Shown piece after piece: positions 27,328 through 37,204 of a DNA stretch of 37,204 bases (position 1 is the first letter of the stretch; each line of letters starts with the position of its first letter). A program made the translations under genes and the position numbers. Where the stretch lies: the IMG/VR virus record IMGVR_UViG_3300007735_000689, positions 1 through 37,204 of that record. One strand, given 5' to 3'. The notes under the pieces are model-generated. The model had not been told where the DNA came from, did not search any database, and saw only the letters and a program-made list of their open reading frames with translations. Origin of the DNA: a virus.

Positions 27328-28773
27328 CTACTCCACCTCGTATGCTGCTTTAGGATCCGTTGGATCTATTGTTGAAATTGGTTGCAACTGATTTGAAGGC
27401 AAACCTGTGTGATTCATTTCAGGTAAACCAACAGCATCAATTACTGATTTTGGATCAAAACCTACTTGAATTAACTTGGCTGCAATATCAGCACGAAGGT
27501 TTAGACCAACATCTTTTGCGTCCGCTGCATCAATATTTTGCAATGGAACTCGGTATTGATCTCCCGATTCTCCAAGAGGTGCTAGATCTTCTACATAACG
27601 GACATCATTTAGACTTAAGAAGCCTTCACGTAGACCTTTTGTATATGCATCATAACGCTCGAGTGTTGTTCCACGTAGTAAAGCATCTAAGTTGAACTTA
27701 ATAAATCCATCGGATTCAGGTAATAGTGGTGATAATGCTTGTTCTAGTCTTTCAAGTAAAGGTCTTAAAGAATGTTGAACAAATGACAAGTTCTGAGCTT
27801 CTACAGATGCAAATGACATTGCGCCTGCAACAGGGTGACCAAGTAAAGATACAGGTACACGGAATAGTCTAGCAATTTCTTCTACACCAAATCTGCGTAC
27901 TTCTAGAAGTTGAGCATCAGCAGCATTGAGAGTAAGTGGCTTGAATGTTGCCCCGCTAGTTAAAATGCCAAGTTTTCCAGCACGATAAGGTCCTGTATGT
28001 GACATATTCCAGTTTCGTGCAATGTCAGCAGCCTGTTCTTCAGTCATTTCACCTGGAGATTCAATAACTCCACCAGGATTTGCTGCATTTCCAAAGTAAC
28101 TTGCTGCATAAACTTCTGCAGCCATAGCTGATCCTAAAGTTATACGAGCAGCTGCAATTGGACCAAGTCCAAGCAATTGACCTGGTAGTCTAAACATAGG
28201 AATATGCAGCATTTCATTCTTTGTCAAAACCATAGTCTTTGTTGACATAGGATCAAAAGGTTGCAGATTATCATAGAACTGATTTACAGGATCTTGTGCA
28301 TTTTGACCAATTGTAACTACGTACTCAATCTCGCCCATTGGATCAGGACGACGTATACGAACTTGGAGTGGGTTTATGCAGTAAAGCTCTTGAACGTCGC
28401 CCATATCGTCACGTACGGTCAGAATGAATGCATTACCATGAAGGTTTAGCGATGAGATTACTTGCTCATAAAACTCTAAACGAGTTGAGTCAGGATTTGG
28501 ATTGTTAATCCACTTAGGTAATTCACCATAAACAGATGCGTAATTTATTCTTGAACGTCCACGACGTACGTAAGCAGATAGTGGAAGGGAACTAATAGTG
28601 TCACCTAATAGTCGTACGCAAGCATAAACAGTTGACATGCGAATTGCAGTATCAGAGTTTACTTCTACTCCAGCTGGAGTTGCATACAAAGCACGGCCAG
28701 GCAAAAACGGTTCTAGGAATTGGTTGTTATTCCGTTTTTCTCCTGTTTTGCGCAGTCTATTCGATAGACTCAT
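27328..28773 (-). CDS. Portal protein (HK97/SPP1 type)
   Basis: This 481-residue protein has the phage portal pattern: ATPAGVEVNSDTAIRMSTVYACVRLLGDTISSLPL near 31-65, then NPNPDSTRLEFYEQVISSLNLHGNAFILTVRD, and later FGVEEIARLFRVPVSLLGHP. It forms the 12-subunit ring through which DNA enters and leaves. It ends near the protease start. Confidence 0.93.
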   Translation of the reverse strand: MSLSNRLRKTGEKRNNNQFLEPFLPGRALYATPAGVEVNSDTAIRMSTVYACVRLLGDTISSLPLSAYVRRGRSRINYASVYGELPKWINNPNPDSTRLEFYEQVISSLNLHGNAFILTVRDDMGDVQELYCINPLQVRIRRPDPMGEIEYVVTIGQNAQDPVNQFYDNLQPFDPMSTKTMVLTKNEMLHIPMFRLPGQLLGLGPIAAARITLGSAMAAEVYAASYFGNAANPGGVIESPGEMTEEQAADIARNWNMSHTGPYRAGKLGILTSGATFKPLTLNAADAQLLEVRRFGVEEIARLFRVPVSLLGHPVAGAMSFASVEAQNLSFVQHSLRPLLERLEQALSPLLPESDGFIKFNLDALLRGTTLERYDAYTKGLREGFLSLNDVRYVEDLAPLGESGDQYRVPLQNIDAADAKDVGLNLRADIAAKLIQVGFDPKSVIDAVGLPEMNHTGLPSNQLQPISTIDPTDPKAAYEVE

Positions 28774-29835
28774 TTAGTTGCCTTTCATCGTGGGTACTTC
28801 TTTATAGAAAGTTAGATTTTTCTTAAGTCTATCAATCCAAGGTGCTAGTTCGACAGCTTTTTTACCATGTTCAAGTGCTTCGTCTAATTTGTCCATATTG
28901 TAACATGCGATTGCTATTAGATCATGAGGCAAGTATCCCCAAGCATCTGATTCTACTAAATATTCTAAAGGTTGTTCTGTGATTCTTAGCGCAGCATGAG
29001 CATTTGCATAACAATCTAGCCACATATTCTTTGAATAGTAATGTTGAGCAAGATCAACTCTAGCTTCTCGGCTATTAGGAGATTCTGCAATTGCTTTTAG
29101 TAGCCAAGATTCTCTTTCTGACTCTTCCATTTTTGCAAGGTATCTCATTGAGGCTGCTCGCTCAGGTTTCCACTGAGCTTTAGGAAGACTTAAGTGACGC
29201 TTAAACTCTTTAATCGCTTCTGTCCACTTATTGTGAAAGAATAGTTCTCTTGCATTATAAAAACAATTTCGATCATCTGTTGGATCTTCTATTACAGATT
29301 GTGCAAGTAACTCAAAGTATTGACCTCTAGATTTAGTATCATCTGGGTGATGATGTATTTCTAACTTTGTCCATTCTTGCACTTCATTAGTTGTGCAAGT
29401 TAAAACTTCATGTACTGGATGTTTCCATCTATAGTTTTTTCTAGAATGGATCTTATCTCCGCCGTAAGTTAAACCAGGTGATCCATCTGGATTCCATGAC
29501 CAAGTGTATTTGTATCTTGGTCTAGTAATTCTAGATTCTAAAGATTCTAATTCTTTTCTCCAACCAAGTTGAAGTTCTTCGTCCATATCCAAGGCTATAC
29601 AGAAATCTATATCAAGTGGAAGTGCTACTAAAGCCGCATTTCTTGCATCATCAAAACGCCAAGGTTTAATACCTATATTGATGACATTTATACCTAAGTT
29701 CTTAGCATATTTGACTGTTAGATCTGTAGAACCGGTGTCTGCTATGAGAAGATAGTCAGCTTCTTTTGCGCTTTTATACCATCGTTCAACAAAGTTTTGT
29801 TCATTAAGAGCAATTGTGTAAACAGCAATTTTCAT
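28774..29835 (-). CDS. Family-2-like glycosyltransferase with C-terminal TPR repeats
   Basis: This 353-residue protein opens with the GT-A start MKIAVYTIALNEQNFVERWYKSAKEADYLLIADTGSTDLT, then the metal-binding DMDEE (Asp83-x-Asp85), and HPVHEVLT. The C-terminal half has helical repeats of TPR type, e.g. ELFFHNKWTEAIKEFKRHL and AIACYNMDKLDEALEHGKKAVELAP. It should transfer a sugar from a nucleotide sugar to a phage or host acceptor. It is placed between tail-fibre genes and the portal, so glycosylation of virion adhesins is plausible. A GGGGGGACC sequence lies just before its ATG. Confidence 0.82.
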   Translation of the reverse strand: MKIAVYTIALNEQNFVERWYKSAKEADYLLIADTGSTDLTVKYAKNLGINVINIGIKPWRFDDARNAALVALPLDIDFCIALDMDEELQLGWRKELESLESRITRPRYKYTWSWNPDGSPGLTYGGDKIHSRKNYRWKHPVHEVLTCTTNEVQEWTKLEIHHHPDDTKSRGQYFELLAQSVIEDPTDDRNCFYNARELFFHNKWTEAIKEFKRHLSLPKAQWKPERAASMRYLAKMEESERESWLLKAIAESPNSREARVDLAQHYYSKNMWLDCYANAHAALRITEQPLEYLVESDAWGYLPHDLIAIACYNMDKLDEALEHGKKAVELAPWIDRLKKNLTFYKEVPTMKGN

Positions 29836-29853
29836 TGGTCCCCCCGACCTTAT

Positions 29854-30195
29854 TTATTCTATTACTGTTTCAATCCAAGAAAGAGTTGTTTCATCCCAAG
29901 AGTAATACTTGCCATCTGTTGGCATTGGAGTTGGAGCTTCCCAAATATAGGTATCCATGTTTTTTATCCAAGATGCGTAAGGTTGTGGCGCTGCAAAGCC
30001 AACCCCATCAAACGTATAGCCAATTCCAGCGTAATTCTTGTGAATGGCAAACTTGCCGCCTGAATGAACGCCACCCAGGGTATTGTAAGAGGTTTGCACC
30101 CACTCGCCACCGAGGTTTTGCTCGCACCAATCAGGACCATCTGCTACAACGACTTGTGTGACAATGCCGTTTTCTACTTTTGCATAATGAGCCAT
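29854..30195 (-). CDS. Adhesin-associated protein of the MAHYAKVENGIV family
   Basis: This 113-residue protein reads MAHYAKVENGIVTQVVVAD, GGEWVQTSYNTLGGVHSGG, KNYAGIGYTFDGVGF and APQPYASWI. It matches a widespread virion protein of cyanophages and pelagiphages that follows fibre genes (often annotated as a hypothetical tail or fibre accessory protein). Its exact role is unknown. It overlaps the following 66-residue gene by one base. Confidence 0.75.
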   Translation of the reverse strand: MAHYAKVENGIVTQVVVADGPDWCEQNLGGEWVQTSYNTLGGVHSGGKFAIHKNYAGIGYTFDGVGFAAPQPYASWIKNMDTYIWEAPTPMPTDGKYYSWDETTLSWIETVIE

Positions 30196-30395
30196 TAGTC
30201 TTTCTCCTTTTCGCCATATAATGTGGCTGTGTTAAGTAGTTTAACATCTCGCTTTGTTACTATTCCGCCTTTTTCATCAAGTTGAGCTTTTGCCGTTGTT
30301 TCATTGTCGGCTATGATATGAACTAACATGACTACTTCGTAACTAAAGCATTGTGTTGATTTTGTTTCTTTGATCTTTGTGACGTTGTCTTTCAT
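30195..30395 (-). CDS. Unknown 66-residue protein
   Basis: It has a short beta strand (STQCFSYEVVMLVHIIADN) and a helix with TTAKAQLDEKGGIVTKRDVKLL. It is placed between the glycine-rich adhesin and the MAHYAKV protein and probably belongs to the same fibre module. No motif recognised. Confidence 0.62.
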   Translation of the reverse strand: MKDNVTKIKETKSTQCFSYEVVMLVHIIADNETTAKAQLDEKGGIVTKRDVKLLNTATLYGEKEKD

Positions 30396-30407
30396 TTTGC
30401 CCCCTTA

Positions 30408-32171
30408 TTAGATTGAGTAACGCACTATAACAACACCTGAACCGCCATTACCACCATTTGCAAGATCGCCGTTACCACCTGAGCCGCCTCCGCCGCCGCC
30501 TGTGTTAGAAAGTGCTGCAGTAGGCACGCCTTCAGCTGCCAACTTATTGCCGTTTGCGCCGCCACCTTTGCCACCAGTGCCACCTAAAGGTTTGCGAGGT
30601 GCATTATTGTTTGTACCGCCACCGCCACCGCCAGCAAAAAAACCGTCTAAACCAGTACCTGTTGCGCTTGCCCAAGCTGAATAATCAAGGCCATTTCCAC
30701 CATAGCCAGCATTTTGGCCAGATATTCCATTTTCGCCTGCTGCTCCAGCACCACCGCCACCAGCTCCTAATTGCTCTGCATTAAGACCAGTTCCGCCAGA
30801 ACTTCCCTGACTTGTTGTTGGACTACCTCCACCAAGAGCTGAACCACTACCAGCACCACCAGAGCCTCCGCCTGAACCACCTGCTGCACCGCCAACTGAG
30901 TTTGAGCTGCCGCCGCCGCCGCCGCCACCACCTTTAACCAGTGTTAAGGCACCGAATTGTGAATCTACACCGTTTGTTCCGTTGTTGGTCATTGAAGTGC
31001 CACCAGCACCGCCACCGCCAACTGAAACTGTGTAGTTTTGCACAGTTAGAGATTGAGAAGTAAATAGCAATAAACCACCACCGCCACCGCCGCCGCCAAC
31101 AGTTCGGCCTCCGCCACCGCCGCCAGCTACAACTAAAATATCTGCTGTAATTGATTGCGTTGGTGCAAAAGTGCCACCAGTCTTAAACGCATGATAAAAA
31201 TATGTACCATCTGATGAAATAGATCCACCAGTTGCTTTAGCACCTGAGGTGCTTGAGTTAGAGTAAAAAGTTCCTGAACCGCTAAATGTGTGAATAAAGT
31301 TTCCGCCAGTTTGTGTAACAACACCGCCAAAAGCTCTTTGACCAAGAGCGTCTGAGTAACTAGCAATTACAATACCAGATCCGCCCGCACCACCAGCAAG
31401 TGACGGACCATAAGTACCTGCGTTATATCCACCGCCACCGCCACCGCTGCCTCTGTTAAGCAAACCACGAGTACCGTTCATTGTGTCAAAGTTCATACCG
31501 CCGCCGTTGCCGCCGCCGCCTGTTCCGCCAGTTCCACCAGTCATGTTGTTAGTTCCTACACCACCGCCACCACCGCCGCCAGCATAAGTAACGGAAGATC
31601 CTGAAATAGAAGAAGCAGAACCATTACCACCGTTTCCACCAGTTCTTGCAGAAGGCGCATTACTGCCAGCACTGCCAGCTCCACCACCACCACCACCACC
31701 GCCTTCAGTTGATTGTCCGAAACCACCACCACCGCCATTTCCTTGGCTTGGAGTTGTTGAAGGTGTGTTGCCTACGCTCGTGTTGCCTAGTGCTCCACCC
31801 GAGTCAGCACCGCCACCGCCACCGCCTGAACCACCTGCTGTACCATTTGCTGTAAAGGCTCCGCCTCTACCGCCACCTGCTGAAGTAATGGTGGTTAAAC
31901 CTGAACCTGAAATTGTACTATCGCTACCAATAGCAGCTGCACTATAAAACGCACCCGCTGATCCGCCGCCACCAACTGTAACAGTAACTGTAGATGAAGG
32001 AGCAATAGTCTGAGTTGAAGTCCTAAACCCGCCGCCACCGCCACCAGCGTTTGCTCCGCCACCACCGCCAGCTACAACTAAAAAGTCAACTGAGAATGCT
32101 GGTAGACTAAAAGTTCCAGCAAAACCATACCCGCGAGCGGAGGTTGCACCAAACGATTCTAAAATCGGCAT
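30408..32171 (-). CDS. Glycine-rich adhesin/tail fibre tip
   Basis: This 587-residue protein is extremely rich in Gly, with long runs of Gly interrupted by Ser, Asn and Thr. It contains two homologous modules, one starting at residue 29 (VDFLVVAGGGGG) and a second near 345 (ADILVVAGGGGGG). Such modules resemble the polyglycine-II sandwich of phage adhesins of the S16 gp38 type, in which loops bind the receptor. It is very likely a host-recognition protein. The base composition is skewed by the Gly codons. Confidence 0.78.
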   Translation of the reverse strand: MPILESFGATSARGYGFAGTFSLPAFSVDFLVVAGGGGGANAGGGGGGFRTSTQTIAPSSTVTVTVGGGGSAGAFYSAAAIGSDSTISGSGLTTITSAGGGRGGAFTANGTAGGSGGGGGGADSGGALGNTSVGNTPSTTPSQGNGGGGGFGQSTEGGGGGGGGAGSAGSNAPSARTGGNGGNGSASSISGSSVTYAGGGGGGGVGTNNMTGGTGGTGGGGNGGGMNFDTMNGTRGLLNRGSGGGGGGYNAGTYGPSLAGGAGGSGIVIASYSDALGQRAFGGVVTQTGGNFIHTFSGSGTFYSNSSTSGAKATGGSISSDGTYFYHAFKTGGTFAPTQSITADILVVAGGGGGGRTVGGGGGGGGLLLFTSQSLTVQNYTVSVGGGGAGGTSMTNNGTNGVDSQFGALTLVKGGGGGGGGSSNSVGGAAGGSGGGSGGAGSGSALGGGSPTTSQGSSGGTGLNAEQLGAGGGGAGAAGENGISGQNAGYGGNGLDYSAWASATGTGLDGFFAGGGGGGTNNNAPRKPLGGTGGKGGGANGNKLAAEGVPTAALSNTGGGGGGSGGNGDLANGGNGGSGVVIVRYSI

Positions 32172-32181
32172 TTTATTCCCC

Positions 32182-32970
32182 TTAGGCGAACTTGGTTTGT
32201 GTTTCTAGCACTGTGAAAGTCGCAGATGCTGTTTTAATAATTGTAAAGGTATAAGCATCAATTGCCGAAGCGTTGCCTGAAGAAATTGCAGTTGGCACTT
32301 TCGGTGTTACTACGTTACCGTCAATTTGAATAACGTTAGGATAGTACGCAGTTGCGCCGTTTGTGTTTAGCCAAACAAGTGTAATCGCGTCACCAGTAGC
32401 AAGCGCTGAATTAAGTGTAACACCGCTTGAGTATCTAAAGTTTAATGTGTGGTTTGCAGTTGCGTTTGATGTATAGTACCAAACAGACGCAGTTGTAATA
32501 TCAAAGTTGATGGTGCCAGTAGCAGCCGAGGCTACTATGTTGATGTCCTCTTCCAGTCCTTTGACAACGCCATCGCTAAAAGTTGCAGTGTTAATAACTG
32601 GACTTGTTAAAGTTTTATTAGTTAAAGTTTGAGATCCAGTTAGCGTTGCAACAGTTGAATCAATTGCAAGAGTAACTGTTCCGCTAGTTCCTCCACCAGT
32701 TAGACCAGTTCCAGCTGTAACGCCTTCAATATCACCAGCAACAGTTCCCCAACTTGTAGAAGTTCCATTTGTAGTTAAATATTTGCCAGATTGACCTGTT
32801 TGTGTAGGAATATCAACTGAATATGGCAAAGATGTCCATGCAGTCGAACCATTACCAACTTTGAATTTATAAGTATCGGTCTCAATACCCATTTCGCCTG
32901 CGGCAAGTGTTGGGTTTGTGCTAGTCCAGTTTGCTGCCGTATCTCGGCGTTGTTGCATTCTTGCTGTCAT
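32182..32970 (-). CDS. Tail fibre protein with RRDTAANW-type N-terminus
   Basis: This 262-residue protein starts with the attachment motif MTARMQQRRDTAANWTSTNPTLAAGEMGIETDTYKFKVGNGSTAW, found at the N-terminus of many phage tail fibres. A Ser/Thr-rich beta region follows (VTAGTGLTGGGTSGTVTLAIDSTVATLTGSQTLTNKTLTSPVI) and the C-terminus is a beta-rich head-like domain. It probably attaches to the virion and carries or supports the glycine-rich adhesin. Confidence 0.8.
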   Translation of the reverse strand: MTARMQQRRDTAANWTSTNPTLAAGEMGIETDTYKFKVGNGSTAWTSLPYSVDIPTQTGQSGKYLTTNGTSTSWGTVAGDIEGVTAGTGLTGGGTSGTVTLAIDSTVATLTGSQTLTNKTLTSPVINTATFSDGVVKGLEEDINIVASAATGTINFDITTASVWYYTSNATANHTLNFRYSSGVTLNSALATGDAITLVWLNTNGATAYYPNVIQIDGNVVTPKVPTAISSGNASAIDAYTFTIIKTASATFTVLETQTKFA

Positions 32971-32989
32971 GATTCCTGCTTTCGCTTGT

Positions 32990-34677
<1,688 letters not shown>

Positions 34678-34678
<1 letters not shown>

Positions 34679-35025
34679 TATCGTGTCACCTGCTCTGCAA
34701 CTGTTAATTGACCTTGGATAAGGCGCGAAATATTAGAACCTGATGTCAATTCAAGATCATAAACATAAAGACCTGCATCAAGTAAACCTGTTTGGGTGGC
34801 TGTTGCGTTAATTGTAATAGTTCCAGTTGCGCCAACAATAATGATTCCACCATTTGCTGTAGTCAAAGTTAGATCAGCAGTGGCAGAATTATAACTTTGG
34901 CGTAGTTGCATTGACGCAGTATAGCCAGTTAGATTAACCGGAACGTTGTTAGAATCAGTGTAAACAAGTACGACTGACCAAATAGAACCTTGATCAATGG
35001 TTGTGTTGTAGATACCAGCGGTCAT
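34678..35025 (-). CDS. Virion-associated beta-sandwich protein (baseplate-like)
   Basis: This 115-residue protein reads [43 protein letters not shown] and ends [25 protein letters not shown]. The immunoglobulin-like build resembles phage proteins of the BppU/baseplate N-terminal kind encoded near fibre genes, as part of fibre attachment. The ATG at 35025 overlaps the upstream stop (TGATG); a TTG three bases earlier is not needed. Confidence 0.68.
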
Positions 35026-35165
35026 CAATTAGCCTTTTCTGTAGCCCAAATAAGAAATCCGCCTACCGTAATAAAGGCAAGTGGAACAGAGAACATAGCG
35101 ACCCCGACTGCGACAAGAATTACTCCTGCCAATTCTACAAATAAAGAAAAGTCAATTTTTTTCAT
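35025..35165 (-). CDS. Two-span small membrane protein
   Basis: This 46-residue protein has MKKIDFSLFVELAGVILVAV, then VAMFSVPLAFITVGGFLIWATEKAN: two hydrophobic spans with a short turn. GAGGAG precedes the ATG. The position directly after the large terminase gene is common for such short membrane proteins, whose function is unknown. It could be a second holin-like protein. No homology is claimed. Confidence 0.65.
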   Translation of the reverse strand: MKKIDFSLFVELAGVILVAVGVAMFSVPLAFITVGGFLIWATEKAN

Positions 35166-35173
35166 GATGCTCC

Positions 35174-36736
35174 TCATACTTGTATTGAGAAATATTTTGC
35201 AACTGGTTCTTTAGGTGCAGGTGGTTGTGTTGCCCGGTCATAACCAAAGATAGAAGCAACCGCAGCATCTACTTTTCTTCGAGATGAAGCCTTAGCAACC
35301 ATGACTCCGCGAGATGATTGTTTTGTCACACAATTGGCCACATGTCTTGCAAGACGTTCATCGCCATCGTGTGTAAATGATTGGTTAACTACTGCTTCAT
35401 AGAACTTTTGTGTTGCAGGAACCATACGTTCTGCTGAGTTTGGATATGAAACACAGGGCAAACCGTCTTCATCTAGCACCATAAACGTTCTATTCCATCG
35501 TGCAGGATCAAAAACAATCTCTTTTACATTGAATCTGCCGTCTCTACAGGCATCCATAATTGTCTTTTCAACCTCTGCAACAGGCACATGCCACGCTTGA
35601 TCAGCATCAATTGGTCTTTCCCATAGTCCTACAACCATCAAATGTGGTTTTTCAGAACCTATAAGCCACGCAATTAAGGCTGTTGAGTCGTTAGAGAAGG
35701 CTCCATCGAATGCGAGAATGACATCTTCACCTTGCATTGGCACTCTGTGCTTGTCAACCAATGCATCCCAGCTTCCGGTAGGAAGCCATGCAGTAGCTGT
35801 TGAAACAAAGCAGTTAGTTCTTTTAGTTCGAAATTCTGCTTCTGGTGTTCTAAGCACTGAAGACTCAAAATCTTCAGAGTCGACAATGTCGTTAAAACCT
35901 GGGTTTGATTCTTCCCACATGAATCGTTCTCGATGATCTCCCTCAACATTCTTTGGTTCCCACCAAGCAAAGAAAAATGACGGATCTTCTAATTCTTTTT
36001 TAACTAGTTGCTGACCATATTGGTAAAGTGAATAACACAAAGAATCTTGACCATCGGTCTGTGTTTTTACACCCGCTGTGGTAATACCGAACAGCAAAGA
36101 GTCGGCTCTTGCGCCTCCGGCAAGAGACATTACATCCCAAAGTTCGCGATTTGGCTGCGCATGAACTTCATCGAAGATCACAAGAGGTGACGGATTGAGA
36201 CCTTCTTTTGTGTAAGCCTCTGCCGAGAGGACTTTATAGACAGAACCTGTATCTTTATATTCAATTGTGTCGCGGTAAAGAGTAAACATTTTAGATAGTT
36301 CTTCGTCTAATTCAACCATTCGCTTAGCAGTACCAAACACAATTCGTGCTTGATCTCTATCTGCTGCGCATGAATAGATCTCAGAACCTGCTCCGCCAAG
36401 AGTCAAACCAGCTAAACCGACTGCTGCGCCTAATGCAGACTTGCCGTTTTTACGAGCCATGCCTATTAAAGCAATGCGGTGCTTAAATCTTCCGTTTTCT
36501 TTTCTAGCAAATGCATGATCAAGAAGAGATGATTGCCATGAACGAAGTTTAAGCAATTCACCTGCTTGTCCACCTAAAGAGTCTTTAGTTACACGACAAA
36601 CAGTTTCAGCAAACTGAGAATAGACAGGACCATCGCCTCTTAGTTGATCTTCTTCAGAGACAGGCGTTAACCACTTAGGCGGCCAAGAATTACTTGGCTC
36701 GTTTGGTGGCAATGAGTTGTTCGAGAGCTGTGACAC
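35174..36736 (-). CDS. Terminase large subunit
   Basis: This 520-residue packaging motor has the ATPase Walker A near 92-100 (GMARKNGKS), Walker B with the catalytic glutamate in PLVIFDEVHAQ (Asp189, Glu190), a TTAG coupling motif near 218-221, and the C-terminal nuclease aspartates in ILAFDGAFSNDS (about 345-355) and IVFDPARW (about 412-419). It cuts and packages the DNA. It starts with a GTG preceded by GGAGG at six bases. It overlaps the small-subunit gene by 47 bases. Confidence 0.95.
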   Translation of the reverse strand: MSQLSNNSLPPNEPSNSWPPKWLTPVSEEDQLRGDGPVYSQFAETVCRVTKDSLGGQAGELLKLRSWQSSLLDHAFARKENGRFKHRIALIGMARKNGKSALGAAVGLAGLTLGGAGSEIYSCAADRDQARIVFGTAKRMVELDEELSKMFTLYRDTIEYKDTGSVYKVLSAEAYTKEGLNPSPLVIFDEVHAQPNRELWDVMSLAGGARADSLLFGITTAGVKTQTDGQDSLCYSLYQYGQQLVKKELEDPSFFFAWWEPKNVEGDHRERFMWEESNPGFNDIVDSEDFESSVLRTPEAEFRTKRTNCFVSTATAWLPTGSWDALVDKHRVPMQGEDVILAFDGAFSNDSTALIAWLIGSEKPHLMVVGLWERPIDADQAWHVPVAEVEKTIMDACRDGRFNVKEIVFDPARWNRTFMVLDEDGLPCVSYPNSAERMVPATQKFYEAVVNQSFTHDGDERLARHVANCVTKQSSRGVMVAKASSRRKVDAAVASIFGYDRATQPPAPKEPVAKYFSIQV

Positions 36737-37151
36737 GCTTGACCTCCGCTACGCCTAATTGCGAGCGAGATGTAGGTGTAAATCCTAATGAGGCCAAAGC
36801 CTCGTGGAAAGATTTACTTAGTGCAACCACAAGCCGCCCGTCTTGTGAGTCACGTGTCGTATTGTAAACTGTTCTTGCCAAATTAAGATCATCTGCCACT
36901 CGACAAGCATGATGAACTTGTGTCAAATCACTTACAGGAGAAAGCCAAGTGATTGCACGATCCCAAGCTTTTCCCCAAAGATCTCTGCCTTCTAGACCTA
37001 GATCCATAGGAGGAGTAGGAATACCATCGGCCATAGGCAAGACGGTGATCTTCTGAACGTCAGGAAGTTTGCGACCGCCTGAATCCGTTGTAGGAGTTCG
37101 GCCTGTTTTGCGCTTCTGTTCAATAGGTTTGCGTGGACGACCCGCGGTCAT
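36690..37151 (-). CDS. Terminase small subunit (P27-like)
   Basis: This 153-residue protein begins MTAGRPRKPIEQKRKTGRTPTTDSGGRKLPDV, a basic DNA-contact arm. The helical core follows (GLEGRDLWGKAWDRAITWLSPVSDLTQVHHACRVADDLNLAR) with a P27-type C-terminal helix (FHEALASLGFTPTSRSQLGVAEVKRVTALEQL). It recognises the packaging site and recruits the large subunit. The ATG at 37151 has GGAGGA at eight bases; a TTG one codon earlier is also open. Only 50 bases of sequence remain to the right; together with 1-83 they would form the 130-base space between HNH and this gene. Confidence 0.85.
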   Translation of the reverse strand: MTAGRPRKPIEQKRKTGRTPTTDSGGRKLPDVQKITVLPMADGIPTPPMDLGLEGRDLWGKAWDRAITWLSPVSDLTQVHHACRVADDLNLARTVYNTTRDSQDGRLVVALSKSFHEALASLGFTPTSRSQLGVAEVKRVTALEQLIATKRAK

Positions 37152-37204
37152 CAAAATCCTCCAGTTTGGTCAAATCAATAATTTTGATACTTTGCACGCT
37201 CCCA

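Noticed and set aside
31556-31738. Protein-like frames opposite the glycine-rich and collagen-like genes
   Set aside because: Highly repetitive coding sequence opens long antisense frames rich in His, Leu, Ser and Trp; they are by-products of the repeats.

Overview
The window looks like an almost complete, and possibly complete, genome of a tailed phage (siphovirus type) that infects an actinobacterium. The actinobacterial signs are a WhiB-type iron-sulfur regulator (1913-2191) and a proteasome/HslV-like Ntn hydrolase with a possible N-terminal threonine (14338-14934). The base composition is AT-rich for an actinobacterial phage, so a low-GC freshwater actinobacterium is a reasonable guess, but that is inference. 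I see no integrase, rRNA or tRNA. Head, tail, packaging, lysis and replication genes are all present once. An HNH endonuclease gene at the left edge (84-395, minus) would lie directly upstream of the terminase genes at the right edge (36690-37151 and 35174-36736, minus) if the ends are joined. This suggests a circularly permuted genome cut at an arbitrary point.

Layout. (1) 12.67 down to 0.45 kb, minus strand: an early/middle operon whose genes mostly overlap by 1 to 17 bases. In transcription order it holds several small unknown and zinc-ribbon proteins, a papain-like protein, a small membrane protein, a MerR/excisionase-type HTH, a secreted lysozyme-like protein, a RecB/Cas4-like exonuclease, a putative annealing protein, dCMP deaminase, an all-alpha dUTPase/dCTPase, an SGNH-like protein, a large helical protein, a fold-type-II PLP-like protein, a P-loop dNMP kinase, a thymidylate-synthase-family enzyme, then small nucleases, FmdB, WhiB, SSB and a replication HTH protein. 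(2) 12.67-13.05 kb: a divergent control region rich in inverted and direct repeats. (3) 13.05-14.28 kb: the only plus-strand genes, a 61-residue unknown and a DUF932 protein, separated by a complete type II hammerhead ribozyme. They end in a strong terminator at 14300-14330. (4) 37.15 down to 14.34 kb, minus strand: the late operon. It runs terminase, adhesin/fibre genes (collagen-like, glycine-rich), a glycosyltransferase, portal, protease, capsid, connectors, two tandem major tail proteins, tail chaperones with a probable -1 frameshift, tape measure, minor tail and S74 fibre proteins, then holin-like proteins, a CHAP-type endolysin, a metallophosphoesterase, DUF6378 and the proteasome-like protein. 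A good sigma70-like promoter at 437-465 points into this late operon across the presumed junction.

Main points of interest. The hammerhead ribozyme at 13234-13288 matches every core position I know. The 3.4-9.0 kb cassette parallels the phage T4 hydroxymethylcytosine pathway: a TS-family enzyme with the substrate-selecting Asn changed to Asp, a dNMP kinase, a dCTPase/dUTPase-fold enzyme and dCMP deaminase. It adds three unusual genes (PLP-like, helical, SGNH-like) that could further modify a base, so a modified-DNA system is the leading candidate for an undescribed system. The exact 10-mer AACCGCCAGG occurs six times between 8.4 and 13.1 kb, three times as the lead-in to a Shine-Dalgarno, and two divergent 5' leaders share a covarying hairpin with an AACC loop. 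The tail chaperone gene carries a textbook stem-loop just 3' of a plausible slip site.
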